From Thiobacter sp. AK1 (lineage in GTDB: Bacteria > Pseudomonadota > Gammaproteobacteria > Burkholderiales > Thiobacteraceae), in NCBI RefSeq assembly GCF_039822265.1, contig NZ_JBAJEX010000005.1, positions 1 through 64,000 on the forward strand: DNA of 64,000 nucleotides. Direction: 5' to 3'. Position numbers and translations under genes: made by a program. Below the pieces are notes generated by a model, which was given only the letters and a program-made list of their open reading frames with translations, was not told the DNA's origin and made no database searches. Positions 9,213-18,855 of this stretch are shown here, piece after piece. The stretch's first letter is position 1; each line of letters begins with the position of its first letter.

Positions 9213-10667
9213 ATGCCTCTGTCCATTCTTTTCGTCACTTCGGAAATCCATCCCCTGATCAAGACCGGCGGGCTTGCCGATGTATCGGCCGCATTGCCAG
9301 CCGCACAGCGGGCATTGGGTGCCGATGCGCGGGTGCTGGTGCCGGGCTATCGTCAGGTGCTCGCCCGCCTGCCACAAGCCCGCCCCGTGGCCTGGTTCGA
9401 TCATCCCTACGTCACCGGACAGGTGGAGCTGCGGCAAGCGCACCTGCCAGGTCGTGACGTCCCCCTCTATATCGTCGTCTGGGATGCCTACTTTAACCGC
9501 GACGGCGGGCCCTACCAGGCTCCGGATGGGCGCGACTGGCCAGACAATGCCTTCCGCTTTGGCCTGCTCTCCCATGCCGCGGCCCTGCTCGCCTCGAACG
9601 CGAACCTGCTACCGGACTGGCGCCCCCATATCCTTCACTGCAATGACTGGCAGACGGGGCTTGCGCCTGCTTATCTGCACTACCTAGGTGGTGTGCCGAC
9701 GGTGATGACCATCCACAATCTCGCCTACCAGGGCAATTTCGACGCGGGGCTGCTCGAGCCGCTGCGCCTGCCGCCAGAAAGCTTCAGCTTGCATGGCCTG
9801 GAATATTACGGCCATCTCTCCTTCCTCAAGGCGGGACTTTACTACGCCGACTGGCTCACCACGGTGAGCCCCACCTACGCGCGAGAAATCCAGCACGAAA
9901 CGCTGGGCTTTGGCATGCATGGTCTGCTGTGGGCACGCCGCGAGCGGCTCACGGGCATCCTCAACGGCATCGACGTGCGCGAGTGGGATCCGGCCCATGA
10001 TCCCCACCTGCCCGCACCCTTCAGCGCCGATCATCTGGAGGGCAAACAGGTTTGCAAGCGCGTCCTGCAGGAACGCCTCGGGCTTGCCGCGCAGGCAAAC
10101 CGTCCGCTACTCGCCGTGATCTCCCGCATCACCTACCAGAAGGGATCCGATGTGGTGCTCGCCATTACGCCGGAAATCCTGCGCCTGGGCGCACAAGTCG
10201 CGGTGTTGGGCGCCGGCGAAACGGAGCTCGAGACGGCGCTACGCGCCTTGGCCACACGGTATCCGGGTCAGCTTTCCGTCACCATCGGCTTCGACGAGGG
10301 GCTGTCCCATCTCATGGAAGCAGGCGCCGACATCTTCCTCATGCCGTCCCGTTACGAACCCTGCGGCCTGAATCAGATGTACAGCCAGCGCTACGGCACG
10401 CCGCCGGTGGTGCATGCCACCGGCGGACTGGCCGACACCGTGGTCGACGCCAATCCTGAAAACCTCGCCGCCGGCACGGCCACCGGCTTCATCTTCCATG
10501 ACATGCACTACGCCACCGTGCTGGAAGGCGTCCGGCGTGCCCTGGATGCCTGGCAAGAGCGGCCGGTTTGGCGGCGCATCCAGCAGGCAGGCATGCGCAT
10601 GGATTTCTCCTGGGAAAAAAGTGCGCGCGCCTATCTCGACCTCTACCAGCGCCTGCTGGCGCGCTGA
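9213..10667 (+). CDS. glgA: Glycogen synthase (ADP-glucose type)
   Basis: GT5 glycosyltransferase that transfers glucose from ADP-glucose to the growing alpha-1,4-glucan. 484 aa, standard length. Substrate-binding KTGGLADV lies at 17-24. HNLAYQGNF is in the N-lobe, and the C-terminal GT-B half has ISRITYQKG and MPSRYEPCGLNQMYSQRYG with the family Glu pair. With glgP (11660-14215) it marks a glycogen storage cycle, though glgB and glgC are not in the window. Start at 9213 is the first ATG giving the canonical N-terminus. Confidence 0.96.
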   Translation: MPLSILFVTSEIHPLIKTGGLADVSAALPAAQRALGADARVLVPGYRQVLARLPQARPVAWFDHPYVTGQVELRQAHLPGRDVPLYIVVWDAYFNRDGGPYQAPDGRDWPDNAFRFGLLSHAAALLASNANLLPDWRPHILHCNDWQTGLAPAYLHYLGGVPTVMTIHNLAYQGNFDAGLLEPLRLPPESFSLHGLEYYGHLSFLKAGLYYADWLTTVSPTYAREIQHETLGFGMHGLLWARRERLTGILNGIDVREWDPAHDPHLPAPFSADHLEGKQVCKRVLQERLGLAAQANRPLLAVISRITYQKGSDVVLAITPEILRLGAQVAVLGAGETELETALRALATRYPGQLSVTIGFDEGLSHLMEAGADIFLMPSRYEPCGLNQMYSQRYGTPPVVHATGGLADTVVDANPENLAAGTATGFIFHDMHYATVLEGVRRALDAWQERPVWRRIQQAGMRMDFSWEKSARAYLDLYQRLLAR

Positions 10668-10728
10668 ACGACGACCCACGACGCGCCCGGACCGAGTATC
10701 ATTGCCCAAGCACCTTCCGGAACGCCCC

Positions 10729-11652
10729 ATGTCCCCGCCCTCCGTCGCCGATCTCGCCCGCGCCACCTTGCTCGCCCTGGCTGAGCGCCAGCTTCCCGCT
10801 ACGCCCGAGAATTACGCGCGCGTGTATGCCGAGATGGCGGGCAAGCCTGCCACCGCATCGCAGCAACCCCTCAGCCATGCCTCTAGCAACATCGTAGCGA
10901 TGGTGCGGCAGCTGGTGGACAGGATCATCCACCGCACAGCCAGCCTGAGCGAGGAATTGCAAGCCAGGAATGCGGACATCCGCGGCACGGTGGACGAGCT
11001 GGGTAGCGCCGAGGAGAAGGAACTGATCCTGCGCCTGGCGCAGGCCATCACGGAAAAGGCAGACTTGATCCACCTGTCGGTGGTGCAGACCCAGAACGAG
11101 CTGGCAGCAACCCGTTCCACCCTGGAGCGCATGGGCTGCGAGCTCAGCGAGACTCGCCAGTCGCTGCTGGAGGACGCCCTCACCGGCGCCCAAAACCGGC
11201 GCGGCATGGATGCGCTACTCATGCGTGAAGTGGCGCGCGTGCGCCGCCACGGCGGCCGCCTCACAGTGGCCATGATCGACATCGACCACTTCAAGGAAGT
11301 GAACGACCGGTTCGGTCACGATGCGGGCGATGCCCTGCTCGCCCACATCGGCATGGTGGCCCGCTCGGTGCTAAGGGAATCGGACGCCCTGGTGCGCTAC
11401 GGTGGCGAGGAGTTTCTGCTGATCCTGCCGGATGCCGACATCCAGGGAGCCGGGTTCGTAGTGGACCGACTGCGTGAGATGATCGCCCGCTCGCCCCTTC
11501 TCTACGACCAGCACCCCATCGCGATCACCTTCAGTTGCGGCATCGCCTGCCTCGCGGAGGGCGAGAACGGGCACAGCCTCGTGCTGCGGGCCGACCGGGC
11601 GCTCTATGACGCCAAGCGCGCCGGGCGCAATTGCACCCACATCGCGAACTAG
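10729..11652 (+). CDS. Diguanylate cyclase (GGEEF domain) with coiled N-terminal region
   Basis: 307 aa. Residues 1-145 are helical, charged and without a membrane segment. The catalytic domain from about 148 starts with DALTGAQNRRGMDALL, has metal-binding MIDIDHFKEVND at 182-193, and the active-site GGEEF at 225-229. RESD at 216-219, five residues before GGEEF, matches the c-di-GMP inhibitory I-site. All residues for synthesis of c-di-GMP from GTP are present, so it should be active, cytoplasmic and feedback inhibited. The ATG at 10729 follows glgA by 61 bp; co-transcription is possible. Confidence 0.9.
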   Translation: MSPPSVADLARATLLALAERQLPATPENYARVYAEMAGKPATASQQPLSHASSNIVAMVRQLVDRIIHRTASLSEELQARNADIRGTVDELGSAEEKELILRLAQAITEKADLIHLSVVQTQNELAATRSTLERMGCELSETRQSLLEDALTGAQNRRGMDALLMREVARVRRHGGRLTVAMIDIDHFKEVNDRFGHDAGDALLAHIGMVARSVLRESDALVRYGGEEFLLILPDADIQGAGFVVDRLREMIARSPLLYDQHPIAITFSCGIACLAEGENGHSLVLRADRALYDAKRAGRNCTHIAN

Positions 11653-11659
11653 GCGCGCT

Positions 11660-14215
11660 TCACAGCCAGACCATCAGTCCCATCTCCAGCGGATGGGTGA
11701 GCAAGGCGTGGGCCGGGTAGGCGCGGATGCGATAATCGAGCCGTCCACACAGGCTGGGCGCGAGATCCAAGACGAAGCGGTGCTCGCCCGTTTCCGAATC
11801 CACCCGGTCGAAGCTGAACCGGTAGTGGTGCGCGTCCTTGATGTGATACTTGTTGGCGCGCGTCATCAGCATCTCCACCACCACGTCTGCCGGATCCAGC
11901 CCATTGAGCCGGGCCGCCACTTCGAAGCGCACCTCGTCCCCGAAGCGGATGCGTCGCTTCGGCGTATCCACCCGCCGCAGGGCCACCCCACCCCAAGCCG
12001 CACGCACCCGCTCTTTCCAAGCCGCCAACGTGCGCGCGTTGGCAAAGCCGCTTTCCGCATAACGACGCCCTGCCTTGGCCGCGGGTAGATAGAACCGACT
12101 GACATACTCCCCCACCATGCGACCCGAATTGAAACGTGGCAGCAGCGTGGCAATGGAAGTCTTGGCCATCTTCACCCATTCCGGTGAATAGCCGAACTTG
12201 TCGCGCTTGTAGTAGAGCGGGATCACCTGGTCCTGAAGCAGCTCATAGAGCGTCTGGCTATCCTCCTTGTTGCGCCGGTACTCGTCCATGTTCTCTGGCG
12301 CCGGTTTGATGGCCCAGCCATTCTTGCCGTCATAGCCTTCGCCCCACCAGCCATCCAGCACAGACAGATTGAGCACGCCGTTGATGCCTGCTTTCATGCC
12401 CGATGTCCCGCTCGCCTCCAAGGGATAGATGGGATTGTTGAGCCAGACGTCCACGCCCGCCACCAGGCGCCGCGCCATGTTGAGGTCGTAGCCTTCGGCG
12501 AGCAGCACTTTGCCCACGAACTCGGGCATGTGCATGATGTGGTAAATCTGGCGGATCAGTTCCTGCCCTGGCTGGTCGGCGGGATGGGCCTTGCCGGCGA
12601 AGATGAACAGCACCGGCCGCTCGCCATCGGCGAGGATCTCGCGCAGCCAGTCCAGGTTCTCGAACAGCAAGGTCGCGCGCTTATAGGTGGCGAAGCGGCG
12701 CGCAAACCCGATGGTGAGCACGTTGGGATTGGCGGGATCTGCATGGCGAAACATGCGGTCCAGATGGGCCTGGGAACCGTGGTTACGCAGGTGCTGATGG
12801 GCAATGCGATGGCGCACCAACTGAAGCATCTGCGACTTGAGGGATTGGTGCACGCTCCAGAACAGATGATCCGGAATCTGGTCGATCTTGGCCCAGTAGC
12901 TCACGTCCGACATGCGGTGGCGCCATTCGTAGCCCAGGAACTGGTCGAACAGCTCGGCCCATTCCAGCGCCAGGAAGGTGGGCACGTGCACGCCGTTGGT
13001 GACGTAGCTCATGGGGTTTTCCGCGGGGTCAATCTGCGGCCAGAGATCGGCGCAGATGCGCGCGGACACCTCCCCATGTATGCGCGAAACACCGTTGTGA
13101 TGCCGAGAGCCACGGATGGCCAGCGCCGTCATATTGAAATCCGGCGCGTCATCCTTGCGCCCCAGCGCAATGAATTCCTCCCGGCTCAGACCGAGCTCCG
13201 GCAGGAAATCCCGGAAATAAGTCTCGATCATGTCCTGGGCGAAATGGTCGTGGCCGGCCGGCACCGGCGTGTGGGTGGTGAACACCGTGTTGACGGCCAC
13301 CGCCTCCAGCGCGCTGGCAAAATCCAGGCCACCGGCGCGCAGCATCCGGATGCGCTCTAGGATCAGGAAGGCGGCATGACCTTCGTTGATATGCCACACC
13401 GTGGGCTTGAGCCCCATGGCGGTCAGGGCACGCGGGCCACCAATGCCTAGGATGATTTCCTGGCGGATGCGGGTATGCCGGTCACCGCCATAGAGCTGGT
13501 GGGTGATGTCCCGGTCCTCTGGCGTGTTTTCTTCCAGATCCGTGTCCAGCAAAAGCAGCCGCACGTGCCCAATGGTGGCTTCCCACACCTTGACCGCTAC
13601 CTGCCGTCCGGCGAGGGGCACCTTTACGTGTAGCTCGCTACCATCGTCCTGGCGCACTGGTTGAACGGGCAGATCGTCGAAGTCGGCGTCGTAGTAAGTG
13701 GCGACCTGCTGGCCCTCGCTGTTGATGGTCTGCGTGAAATAGCCCTGGCGGTAGAGCAGGCCCACGGCGACGAAGGGCAGCCGCATGTCGCTCGCCGCCT
13801 TGCAATGATCCCCTGCCAGGATGCCCAAGCCACCCGAGTAGATGGGGAAGCTTTCGTGCAGTCCAAACTCGAAACAAAAATATGCCACCAGATCCTGCTC
13901 GCGCAGGGTTTCCTGTCCCGTAGGGCGCATGGGTTCCGCGTGATAGGTGTCGTAGGCAGACAGCACGCGGTTGTAGGTGGCGAGGAACACTTGATCGTCC
14001 ACCGCGTCCACCAGGCGCTGCTCGTCGATGCGGCGCAAGAACAGTTTGGGATTGTGCCCCACCGCATCCCACAGACCGGGATGCAGACGCGCGAACAAAG
14101 TACGCGTGGGACGGTCCCAGCTGTACCAGAGATTGGTGGCGAGTTCCTCGAGCCGCGCCAGGCGGCGCGGAATTTTCGGATTCACCTCGATGGTGAAGGT
14201 ATGGCCATTGCTCAT
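11660..14215 (-). CDS. glgP: Alpha-glucan (glycogen) phosphorylase
   Basis: Releases glucose-1-phosphate from glycogen or maltodextrin. 851 aa, GT35 of the type with an N-terminal DUF3417 segment (about 10-120, KIPRRLARLEELATNLWYSW). FEFGLHESFPIYSGGLGILAGD is in the N-lobe, HINEGHAAFLILE in the middle, and the pyridoxal-phosphate region EASGTSGMKAGINGVLNLS contains the Lys that binds the cofactor. Normal length for this subclass. Convergent with the diguanylate cyclase gene (7 bp between stops). Confidence 0.95.
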   Translation of the reverse strand: MSNGHTFTIEVNPKIPRRLARLEELATNLWYSWDRPTRTLFARLHPGLWDAVGHNPKLFLRRIDEQRLVDAVDDQVFLATYNRVLSAYDTYHAEPMRPTGQETLREQDLVAYFCFEFGLHESFPIYSGGLGILAGDHCKAASDMRLPFVAVGLLYRQGYFTQTINSEGQQVATYYDADFDDLPVQPVRQDDGSELHVKVPLAGRQVAVKVWEATIGHVRLLLLDTDLEENTPEDRDITHQLYGGDRHTRIRQEIILGIGGPRALTAMGLKPTVWHINEGHAAFLILERIRMLRAGGLDFASALEAVAVNTVFTTHTPVPAGHDHFAQDMIETYFRDFLPELGLSREEFIALGRKDDAPDFNMTALAIRGSRHHNGVSRIHGEVSARICADLWPQIDPAENPMSYVTNGVHVPTFLALEWAELFDQFLGYEWRHRMSDVSYWAKIDQIPDHLFWSVHQSLKSQMLQLVRHRIAHQHLRNHGSQAHLDRMFRHADPANPNVLTIGFARRFATYKRATLLFENLDWLREILADGERPVLFIFAGKAHPADQPGQELIRQIYHIMHMPEFVGKVLLAEGYDLNMARRLVAGVDVWLNNPIYPLEASGTSGMKAGINGVLNLSVLDGWWGEGYDGKNGWAIKPAPENMDEYRRNKEDSQTLYELLQDQVIPLYYKRDKFGYSPEWVKMAKTSIATLLPRFNSGRMVGEYVSRFYLPAAKAGRRYAESGFANARTLAAWKERVRAAWGGVALRRVDTPKRRIRFGDEVRFEVAARLNGLDPADVVVEMLMTRANKYHIKDAHHYRFSFDRVDSETGEHRFVLDLAPSLCGRLDYRIRAYPAHALLTHPLEMGLMVWL

Positions 14216-14310
14216 GACTGCTCCGCTCGTGAAGGCTCAATCGTGGAGGGATGCCACCGTCGGCGCGGCGCAAGCCTTGCGCCAAGCGCGCAACCGGCGC
14301 CGCGGCGGCA

Positions 14311-14862
14311 TCAAGCCTTGATGAAATGCTCCCGGTAATACTTGAGTTCGTTGATGGATTCGTAAATGTCGGCCAGCGCCGTGTGTTTGCCTTCCTTCAC
14401 CACACCCGAGGCAATCTCCGGCTTCCAGCGCTTGACCAGCTCTTTGAGCGTGCTCACGTCCAGGTTGCGGTAGTGGAAATAGGCTTCCAGTTTTGGCATG
14501 TAGCGGGCGAGGAAGCGACGGTCCTGGCAGATGGAATTGCCGCACATGGGCGACTTGCCCGCCGGCACCAGCGGCTCCAGGAAGGCAATCATCTGCGCCT
14601 CGACCTCTGCCTCGCTGAGGGTGGAGCCGCGCACCCGATCGATCAGCCCGCTCTTGCCATGGGTGCTCCTGTTCCAGTCATCCATGGCATCGAGCACCTC
14701 CTCCGGTTGGTGCACCGCCAGCGCCGGCGATTCCGCCAGCACGTTGAGCTGGGCATCGGTCACCACCAGCGCCACTTCGATGATGCGGTTTTGCTCCGGA
14801 TGCAGCCCGGTCATTTCCATGTCGATCCAGATCAGGTGATTCTCGTTTGGCGCCTGTGCCAT
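14311..14862 (-). CDS. orn: Oligoribonuclease
   Basis: DEDDh 3'-5' exonuclease that degrades 2-5 nt RNAs and pGpG, the product of c-di-GMP breakdown; relevant here because three GGDEF genes lie nearby. 183 aa. DMEMTGL near residue 14 supplies the first Asp/Glu, [15 protein letters not shown] the Asp in exo II, and [15 protein letters not shown] the exo III His and Asp. Start at 14862. Divergent from the M48 protease gene; the 44-bp gap holds a 14-bp palindrome (14876-14889). Confidence 0.96.
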   Translation of the reverse strand: MAQAPNENHLIWIDMEMTGLHPEQNRIIEVALVVTDAQLNVLAESPALAVHQPEEVLDAMDDWNRSTHGKSGLIDRVRGSTLSEAEVEAQMIAFLEPLVPAGKSPMCGNSICQDRRFLARYMPKLEAYFHYRNLDVSTLKELVKRWKPEIASGVVKEGKHTALADIYESINELKYYREHFIKA

Positions 14863-14906
14863 AATTTCCGTTCTCTTCCGGGCCCGGAAAAACCCTTTTC
14901 CAAGCC
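14863..14906. promoter_or_regulatory. Divergent orn / M48 protease spacer with palindrome
   Basis: Contains the perfect palindrome TTCCGGGCCCGGAA (14876-14889) followed by an A/T-richer stretch. It could be an operator or part of a promoter, but no -35/-10 pair is clear. Confidence 0.3.
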
Positions 14907-16166
14907 ATGATTATCCCTGCGCAAATAGTGACGGCTGTATTCTTGTCCGCCTTGACGATCGCCGTGCTCCTGCAGTTGTGGCTCGCACGCCGTCACATCG
15001 CGCACATTCTAGCGCATCGCGATCGCGTGCCGGCGGCCTTTGCCGAACGCATCACCCTTGCGGACCATCAGAAAGCCGCGGACTACACCGTCGCCAGAAC
15101 ACGTCTGAACATGGTGCAGGCGGGGGTGGATGCGCTGCTGGTGCTCGCGCTCACCCTGGGTGGTGGCCTCGACGCGCTGGATGGCTTCTGGCGTAGCGTG
15201 ATGGAGACGGAACACATGCGCGGTCCGATCGTCATCATCAACGTGATGCTCCTGCTCGGTCTAGCGGAGCTGCCCTTCTCGGCCTACCGCACCTTCGTGA
15301 TCGATGCCCGTTTCGGCTTCAACCGCATGACGCCGGCGCTGTTCGTGGCGGATCTGGTGAAAGGCGCTCTGGTCATGCTTGTGCTGGGACTGCCCCTGCT
15401 TCTGGTGCTGCTGTGGCTGATGCACACCATGGGTGAGCACTGGTGGCTCTATGCCTGGGGTGTGTGGGTGGCCTTCAACCTGCTGGTGCTCTTCCTCTAT
15501 CCCACCGTGATCGCGCCCCTATTCAATCGCTTCACGCCGCTGCCCGAGGGCGCACTCAAACGGCGCATCGAAGCCTTGCTGCAACGCTGCGGCTTTACCC
15601 AGCGCGGCCTTTACGTGATGGACGGCTCGCGCCGCACCAGCCATGGCAACGCCTATTTCACCGGTCTGGGCAAAGCCAAGCGCATCGTCTTCTACGACAC
15701 CCTGCTGGAAAAGCTCTCACCGGAAGAGGTAGAAGCGGTGCTCGCCCACGAACTGGGCCATTTCAAGCACCGGCACGTGGTCAAGCGCCTGGCCTGGGTG
15801 TTCGCCGCCAGTCTCGCCGCACTCTGGCTGTTGGCTCACCTGATCGAGGCGGAAGGCTTCTTCGCGGGCTTGGGGGTGAGCCACCCTTCGGCCTATCTGG
15901 GACTTACCCTGTTCATGCTGGTGGCGCCGGTGTTCGGGTTCCTGCTGCACCCGCTCATCGCCCTCTATTCCCGCCGTCACGAGTTCGAGGCCGATGCCTT
16001 CGCCGCCCACCACGCCAGCGCCACCGCCCTCGTGCGCGCCCTCACCAAGCTCTACCAGGACAACGCCGCCACGCTCACCCCAGATTCGCTCTACTCCACC
16101 TTCTACGACTCACACCCACCCGCGGCGCTACGTATCGGCCGCCTGGAAACCGCTGCCACCCACTGA
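14907..16166 (+). CDS. M48 family CAAX prenyl protease-like zinc metallopeptidase (Ste24-like)
   Basis: 419-aa integral membrane zinc protease. Transmembrane stretches occur at the N-terminus, around residues 75-90, 105-125 and 145-200. The zinc-binding HEXXH reads [12 protein letters not shown], and the downstream Glu comes from [13 protein letters not shown]. An N-terminal CAAX protease extension ([14 protein letters not shown]) as in Ste24p distinguishes it from the shorter HtpX. Bacterial role not well defined; probably membrane protein quality control. The next gene, a cytochrome c, starts 11 bp after the stop. Confidence 0.9.
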   Translation: MIIPAQIVTAVFLSALTIAVLLQLWLARRHIAHILAHRDRVPAAFAERITLADHQKAADYTVARTRLNMVQAGVDALLVLALTLGGGLDALDGFWRSVMETEHMRGPIVIINVMLLLGLAELPFSAYRTFVIDARFGFNRMTPALFVADLVKGALVMLVLGLPLLLVLLWLMHTMGEHWWLYAWGVWVAFNLLVLFLYPTVIAPLFNRFTPLPEGALKRRIEALLQRCGFTQRGLYVMDGSRRTSHGNAYFTGLGKAKRIVFYDTLLEKLSPEEVEAVLAHELGHFKHRHVVKRLAWVFAASLAALWLLAHLIEAEGFFAGLGVSHPSAYLGLTLFMLVAPVFGFLLHPLIALYSRRHEFEADAFAAHHASATALVRALTKLYQDNAATLTPDSLYSTFYDSHPPAALRIGRLETAATH

Positions 16167-16177
16167 AGGAGTTCGCC

Positions 16178-16483
16178 ATGCGTCTTCTGCCTCTCACCCT
16201 GCTTTTCATCACGGCCGCAGCCGTCCACGCCCAGCCCTTCGCGGGCGGCGACGTGCAAAAAGGCAAGGCCCTGCACGATGCCAAGTGCACTGCCTGTCAC
16301 ATTTCCCTCTTTGGTGGCGATGGCTCCGGCATTTACACGCGCGCCGACCGCAAGGTGAAAAGCGCCTCCGCCTTGGCTTCTCGTATCTCGGCCTGCAACG
16401 CCAATACCGGCGCCGGCTGGTTTCCCGAGGACGAGCGGCACGTGGGCGCCTATCTCAACCAGACTTTCTACCACTTCAAATGA
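16178..16483 (+). CDS. Small periplasmic monoheme cytochrome c
   Basis: 101 aa with a clear Sec signal peptide (about 1-18, cleavage near VHA-QP). One heme site CTACH at 37-41. No other strong Met ligand motif is obvious, so the sixth ligand is unassigned. It sits between the M48 protease and the pterin dehydratase with short gaps (11 and 10 bp), suggesting one transcript. Likely a soluble electron carrier; partner unknown. Confidence 0.85.
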   Translation: MRLLPLTLLFITAAAVHAQPFAGGDVQKGKALHDAKCTACHISLFGGDGSGIYTRADRKVKSASALASRISACNANTGAGWFPEDERHVGAYLNQTFYHFK

Positions 16484-16493
16484 GGAATCGAGC

Positions 16494-16835
16494 ATGAGCA
16501 CCGTCGTCTGCGATCTCACCAAGGGCCACTGCAAACCCTGCGAGGGAGGCGTACCGCCCCTCACGCCAGAGGAAATCCAAACCTACCTGGCTCAGGTGAA
16601 GGGCTGGGAACTGGACAATGGCGCCATCGCCAAGACCTATCAATTCAAGAACTACCACGAGACCATGGCCTTCGTGAACGCTACCGCCTGGATCTCCCAC
16701 CGCGAAGACCACCACCCGGACCTGGAAGTGGGGTACAACAAGGTCACCGTGCGCTACATCACCCACGCCATCGGCGGCCTGTCCGAAAACGACTTTATCT
16801 GCGCCGCCAAGATCGACGCGCTGTTCGATCTCTGA
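16494..16835 (+). CDS. phhB: Pterin-4a-carbinolamine dehydratase
   Basis: 113 aa, PCD/DCoH family. Dehydrates 4a-hydroxytetrahydrobiopterin, regenerating the pterin used by aromatic amino acid hydroxylases. The signature ISHREDHHPDLEVGYNKVTV carries the catalytic histidines, and THAIGGLSENDF follows. No phenylalanine hydroxylase gene is in the window, so the role may be general pterin recycling, as seen for many bacterial copies. The CXXC-like N-terminal CKPC is seen in many bacterial homologues. Confidence 0.9.
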   Translation: MSTVVCDLTKGHCKPCEGGVPPLTPEEIQTYLAQVKGWELDNGAIAKTYQFKNYHETMAFVNATAWISHREDHHPDLEVGYNKVTVRYITHAIGGLSENDFICAAKIDALFDL

Positions 16836-16845
16836 GCGGCGAACC

Positions 16846-17742
16846 ATGGCGCAAGGGCTCCTGCCGGGACGCGTCGTTGCCGCGCATGGCAAGCGCTACC
16901 AGGTCGAACTTGCCGACGGTCGCATTCTTGGCTGCGTCACACGCGGTAAGAAAACGGGCGTGGCCTGCGGCGACCGGGTACAGGTCCGACCCACCGGCAG
17001 CGCGCAAGGCGTGATCGAAAGCGTGGGGCCCCGTGAAAGTCTCCTCTATCGCTCCGATCCCTACCGCCAGAAGGTCCTTGCCGCCAATGTTACGCAAGTG
17101 ATCGTCGTGGTGGCGGCCGTGCCGAGCTTTTACGAAGAACTGGTCAACCGGGCCTTGGTGGCCGCCGAGGCCGCACATCTCAGGAGCGTGATCGTCCTCA
17201 ACAAGGCTGATCTATCGGAGACTGCGCAAGCGCAAGCCCGTCTGGCCCTGTACCACCAACTGGGTTATCCGCTGGTGAAGCTGTCCGCCACGCGCGATGT
17301 CTCGCCCCTGCACCCCCACCTCGCGCGCCAGGTGAGCGTGCTGGTGGGCCAGTCGGGCATGGGCAAATCAACCCTGGTGAACGCCCTGGTGCCGGGCGCC
17401 CACGCCGCCACGCGCGAAATTTCCCAGGCGCTCGACTCCGGCCGTCACACCACCACCCATGCCACGCTCTATCACTTGGATGGGGAAAGCGATCTCATCG
17501 ATTCTCCCGGCCTGCAGGAATTTGGCCTCTACCATCTAAGCCCGGAGGAAGTGGCGCAAGCCTTCGTCGAATTCCGGCCCTACCTGGGGCGCTGCCGTTT
17601 CCACAACTGCCGGCATCTAGTGGAACCGGGCTGTGCCATCCTCGAAGCTGCCGAGAACGGCACCCTCTCGCCGCGGCGGCTCACCGCCTATCAGGCCATT
17701 GTGCGCGAACACCTCGACTGGCAGGCACGGCGTTACGCTTAA
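16846..17742 (+). CDS. rsgA: Ribosome small-subunit-dependent GTPase A
   Basis: Circularly permuted GTPase that checks late 30S maturation. 298 aa. An OB fold at the N-terminus comes first, then G motifs in permuted order: NKADL (G4), GQSGMGKSTLVNAL (G1), TTTHA (G2) and DSPGLQEFGL (G3). The C-terminal zinc site is CRFHNCRHLVEPGC. Starts 10 bp after phhB. Standard length and all motifs present. Confidence 0.95.
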   Translation: MAQGLLPGRVVAAHGKRYQVELADGRILGCVTRGKKTGVACGDRVQVRPTGSAQGVIESVGPRESLLYRSDPYRQKVLAANVTQVIVVVAAVPSFYEELVNRALVAAEAAHLRSVIVLNKADLSETAQAQARLALYHQLGYPLVKLSATRDVSPLHPHLARQVSVLVGQSGMGKSTLVNALVPGAHAATREISQALDSGRHTTTHATLYHLDGESDLIDSPGLQEFGLYHLSPEEVAQAFVEFRPYLGRCRFHNCRHLVEPGCAILEAAENGTLSPRRLTAYQAIVREHLDWQARRYA

Positions 17743-17781
17743 GCTCGCGGAAGCCTCCCCATCACCGGAGAGCACACGCCC

Positions 17782-17847
17782 GATCGCAGCTAAAGCCCCA
17801 CAGGGTTGTCACCCGCCAGGCGGGTGAGAGGCGCTTTAGCGGCGATC
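17782..17847. repeat. Inverted repeat with nested hairpin (REP-like)
   Basis: Outer arms GATCGCAGCTAAAGC and GCTTTAGCGGCGATC flank a perfect 9-bp hairpin TCACCCGCC-A-GGCGGGTGA (17809-17827). It lies 40 bp after rsgA and 72 bp before moxR. The outer arms resemble the GCGGCTWAAGCCGC repeat core seen at 32380 and 39382. No U-tract follows, so it is not a classic terminator, though it may end or stabilise the rsgA message. Confidence 0.6.
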
Positions 17848-17918
17848 CCGCGCAATGTCACGATTTGCGTAAGCAGCGGAGGGCCTGCACGCGTGTTGAC
17901 CCGCTATACTTGCCAGCC

Positions 17919-18845
17919 ATGGAAGCCAACGCCCCACTGCCTGTCCGACTGGCCGCCGTCTTGCGTCAGGTGGGTGAAATCGTCCTGGGCAAGGAACGGG
18001 AAATCCGTCTGGCCTGCGCCTGTCTGCTGGCGCGCGGCCATCTCCTCATCGAGGATCTGCCTGGCATGGGCAAAACGACCCTGGCGCAGGCGTTGGCCCG
18101 CACCCTGGGACTCGCCTTCAACCGCATCCAGTTCACCGCCGATCTGTTGCCCGCCGACATCGTTGGTGTTTCCGTGTGGGACCGCCAGGAAAACCGTTTC
18201 GTCTTCCATTCTGGCCCAGTGTTCGCGCAGGTCGTGGTGGCCGACGAGATCAATCGCGCCACGCCCAAGGCGCAGAGCGCGCTGCTGGAAGCCATGGAGG
18301 AACGTCAGGTCACAGTAGATGGCATCACACGCCGCTTGCCGGAACCATTCTTCGTGATCGCCACCCAGAATCCCCAGCACCAGGTCGGGACCTTTCCGTT
18401 GCCGGAATCCCAGCTCGACCGTTTCCTGATGCGCTTAAGCCTAGGCTATCCCGAAGCCAGTGCAGAACGCGCGCTGTTGGCGGGAACGGAGCGGCGTACG
18501 CTACTGGCGCAACTGTCCCCCTTGTTCGATGCCGCGAGCCTGATCACCGCCCAGGAGGAGGCGGCCCGCCTGTTCGTCGCCGAGGCTTTGCTGGATTACG
18601 TCCAGGCCCTGCTCGCCCATTCCCGCAGCGGCCCCTACGGCACAGGATTGTCGCCCCGCGCGGGGCGAGGCCTGGTGCAAGCTGCGCGCGCCCACGCCTA
18701 CCTTTGCGGACGCGCGGCGGTGCTGCCGGAGGACGTGCAGGCCGTGCTGCCAGCGGTGGCCGGACACCGATTGCACGATCCCGCCGGCGCGCAAAGCGGC
18801 GAGGAACTGGCGGCTGCCCTGCTCGCCGCGGTCCCCCTGCCCTGA
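17919..18845 (+). CDS. MoxR family AAA+ ATPase
   Basis: 308 aa. Walker A DLPGMGKTT at 46-54, Walker B VVVADEINRA, sensor region ATQNPQHQVGTFPLPESQLDR, and a C-terminal AAA lid. MoxR proteins act as chaperones and are usually followed by DUF58 and transglutaminase genes, exactly the arrangement seen here. The client complex is not known. I chose the ATG at 17919 because the upstream extension is not conserved-looking. Confidence 0.92.
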   Translation: MEANAPLPVRLAAVLRQVGEIVLGKEREIRLACACLLARGHLLIEDLPGMGKTTLAQALARTLGLAFNRIQFTADLLPADIVGVSVWDRQENRFVFHSGPVFAQVVVADEINRATPKAQSALLEAMEERQVTVDGITRRLPEPFFVIATQNPQHQVGTFPLPESQLDRFLMRLSLGYPEASAERALLAGTERRTLLAQLSPLFDAASLITAQEEAARLFVAEALLDYVQALLAHSRSGPYGTGLSPRAGRGLVQAARAHAYLCGRAAVLPEDVQAVLPAVAGHRLHDPAGAQSGEELAAALLAAVPLP

Positions 18846-18855
18846 TGTTTCGCCC

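Noticed and set aside
17899-17914. TTGACC...TATACT before moxR as a promoter
   Set aside because: Only three bases lie between the two boxes, far from the 16-18 needed.
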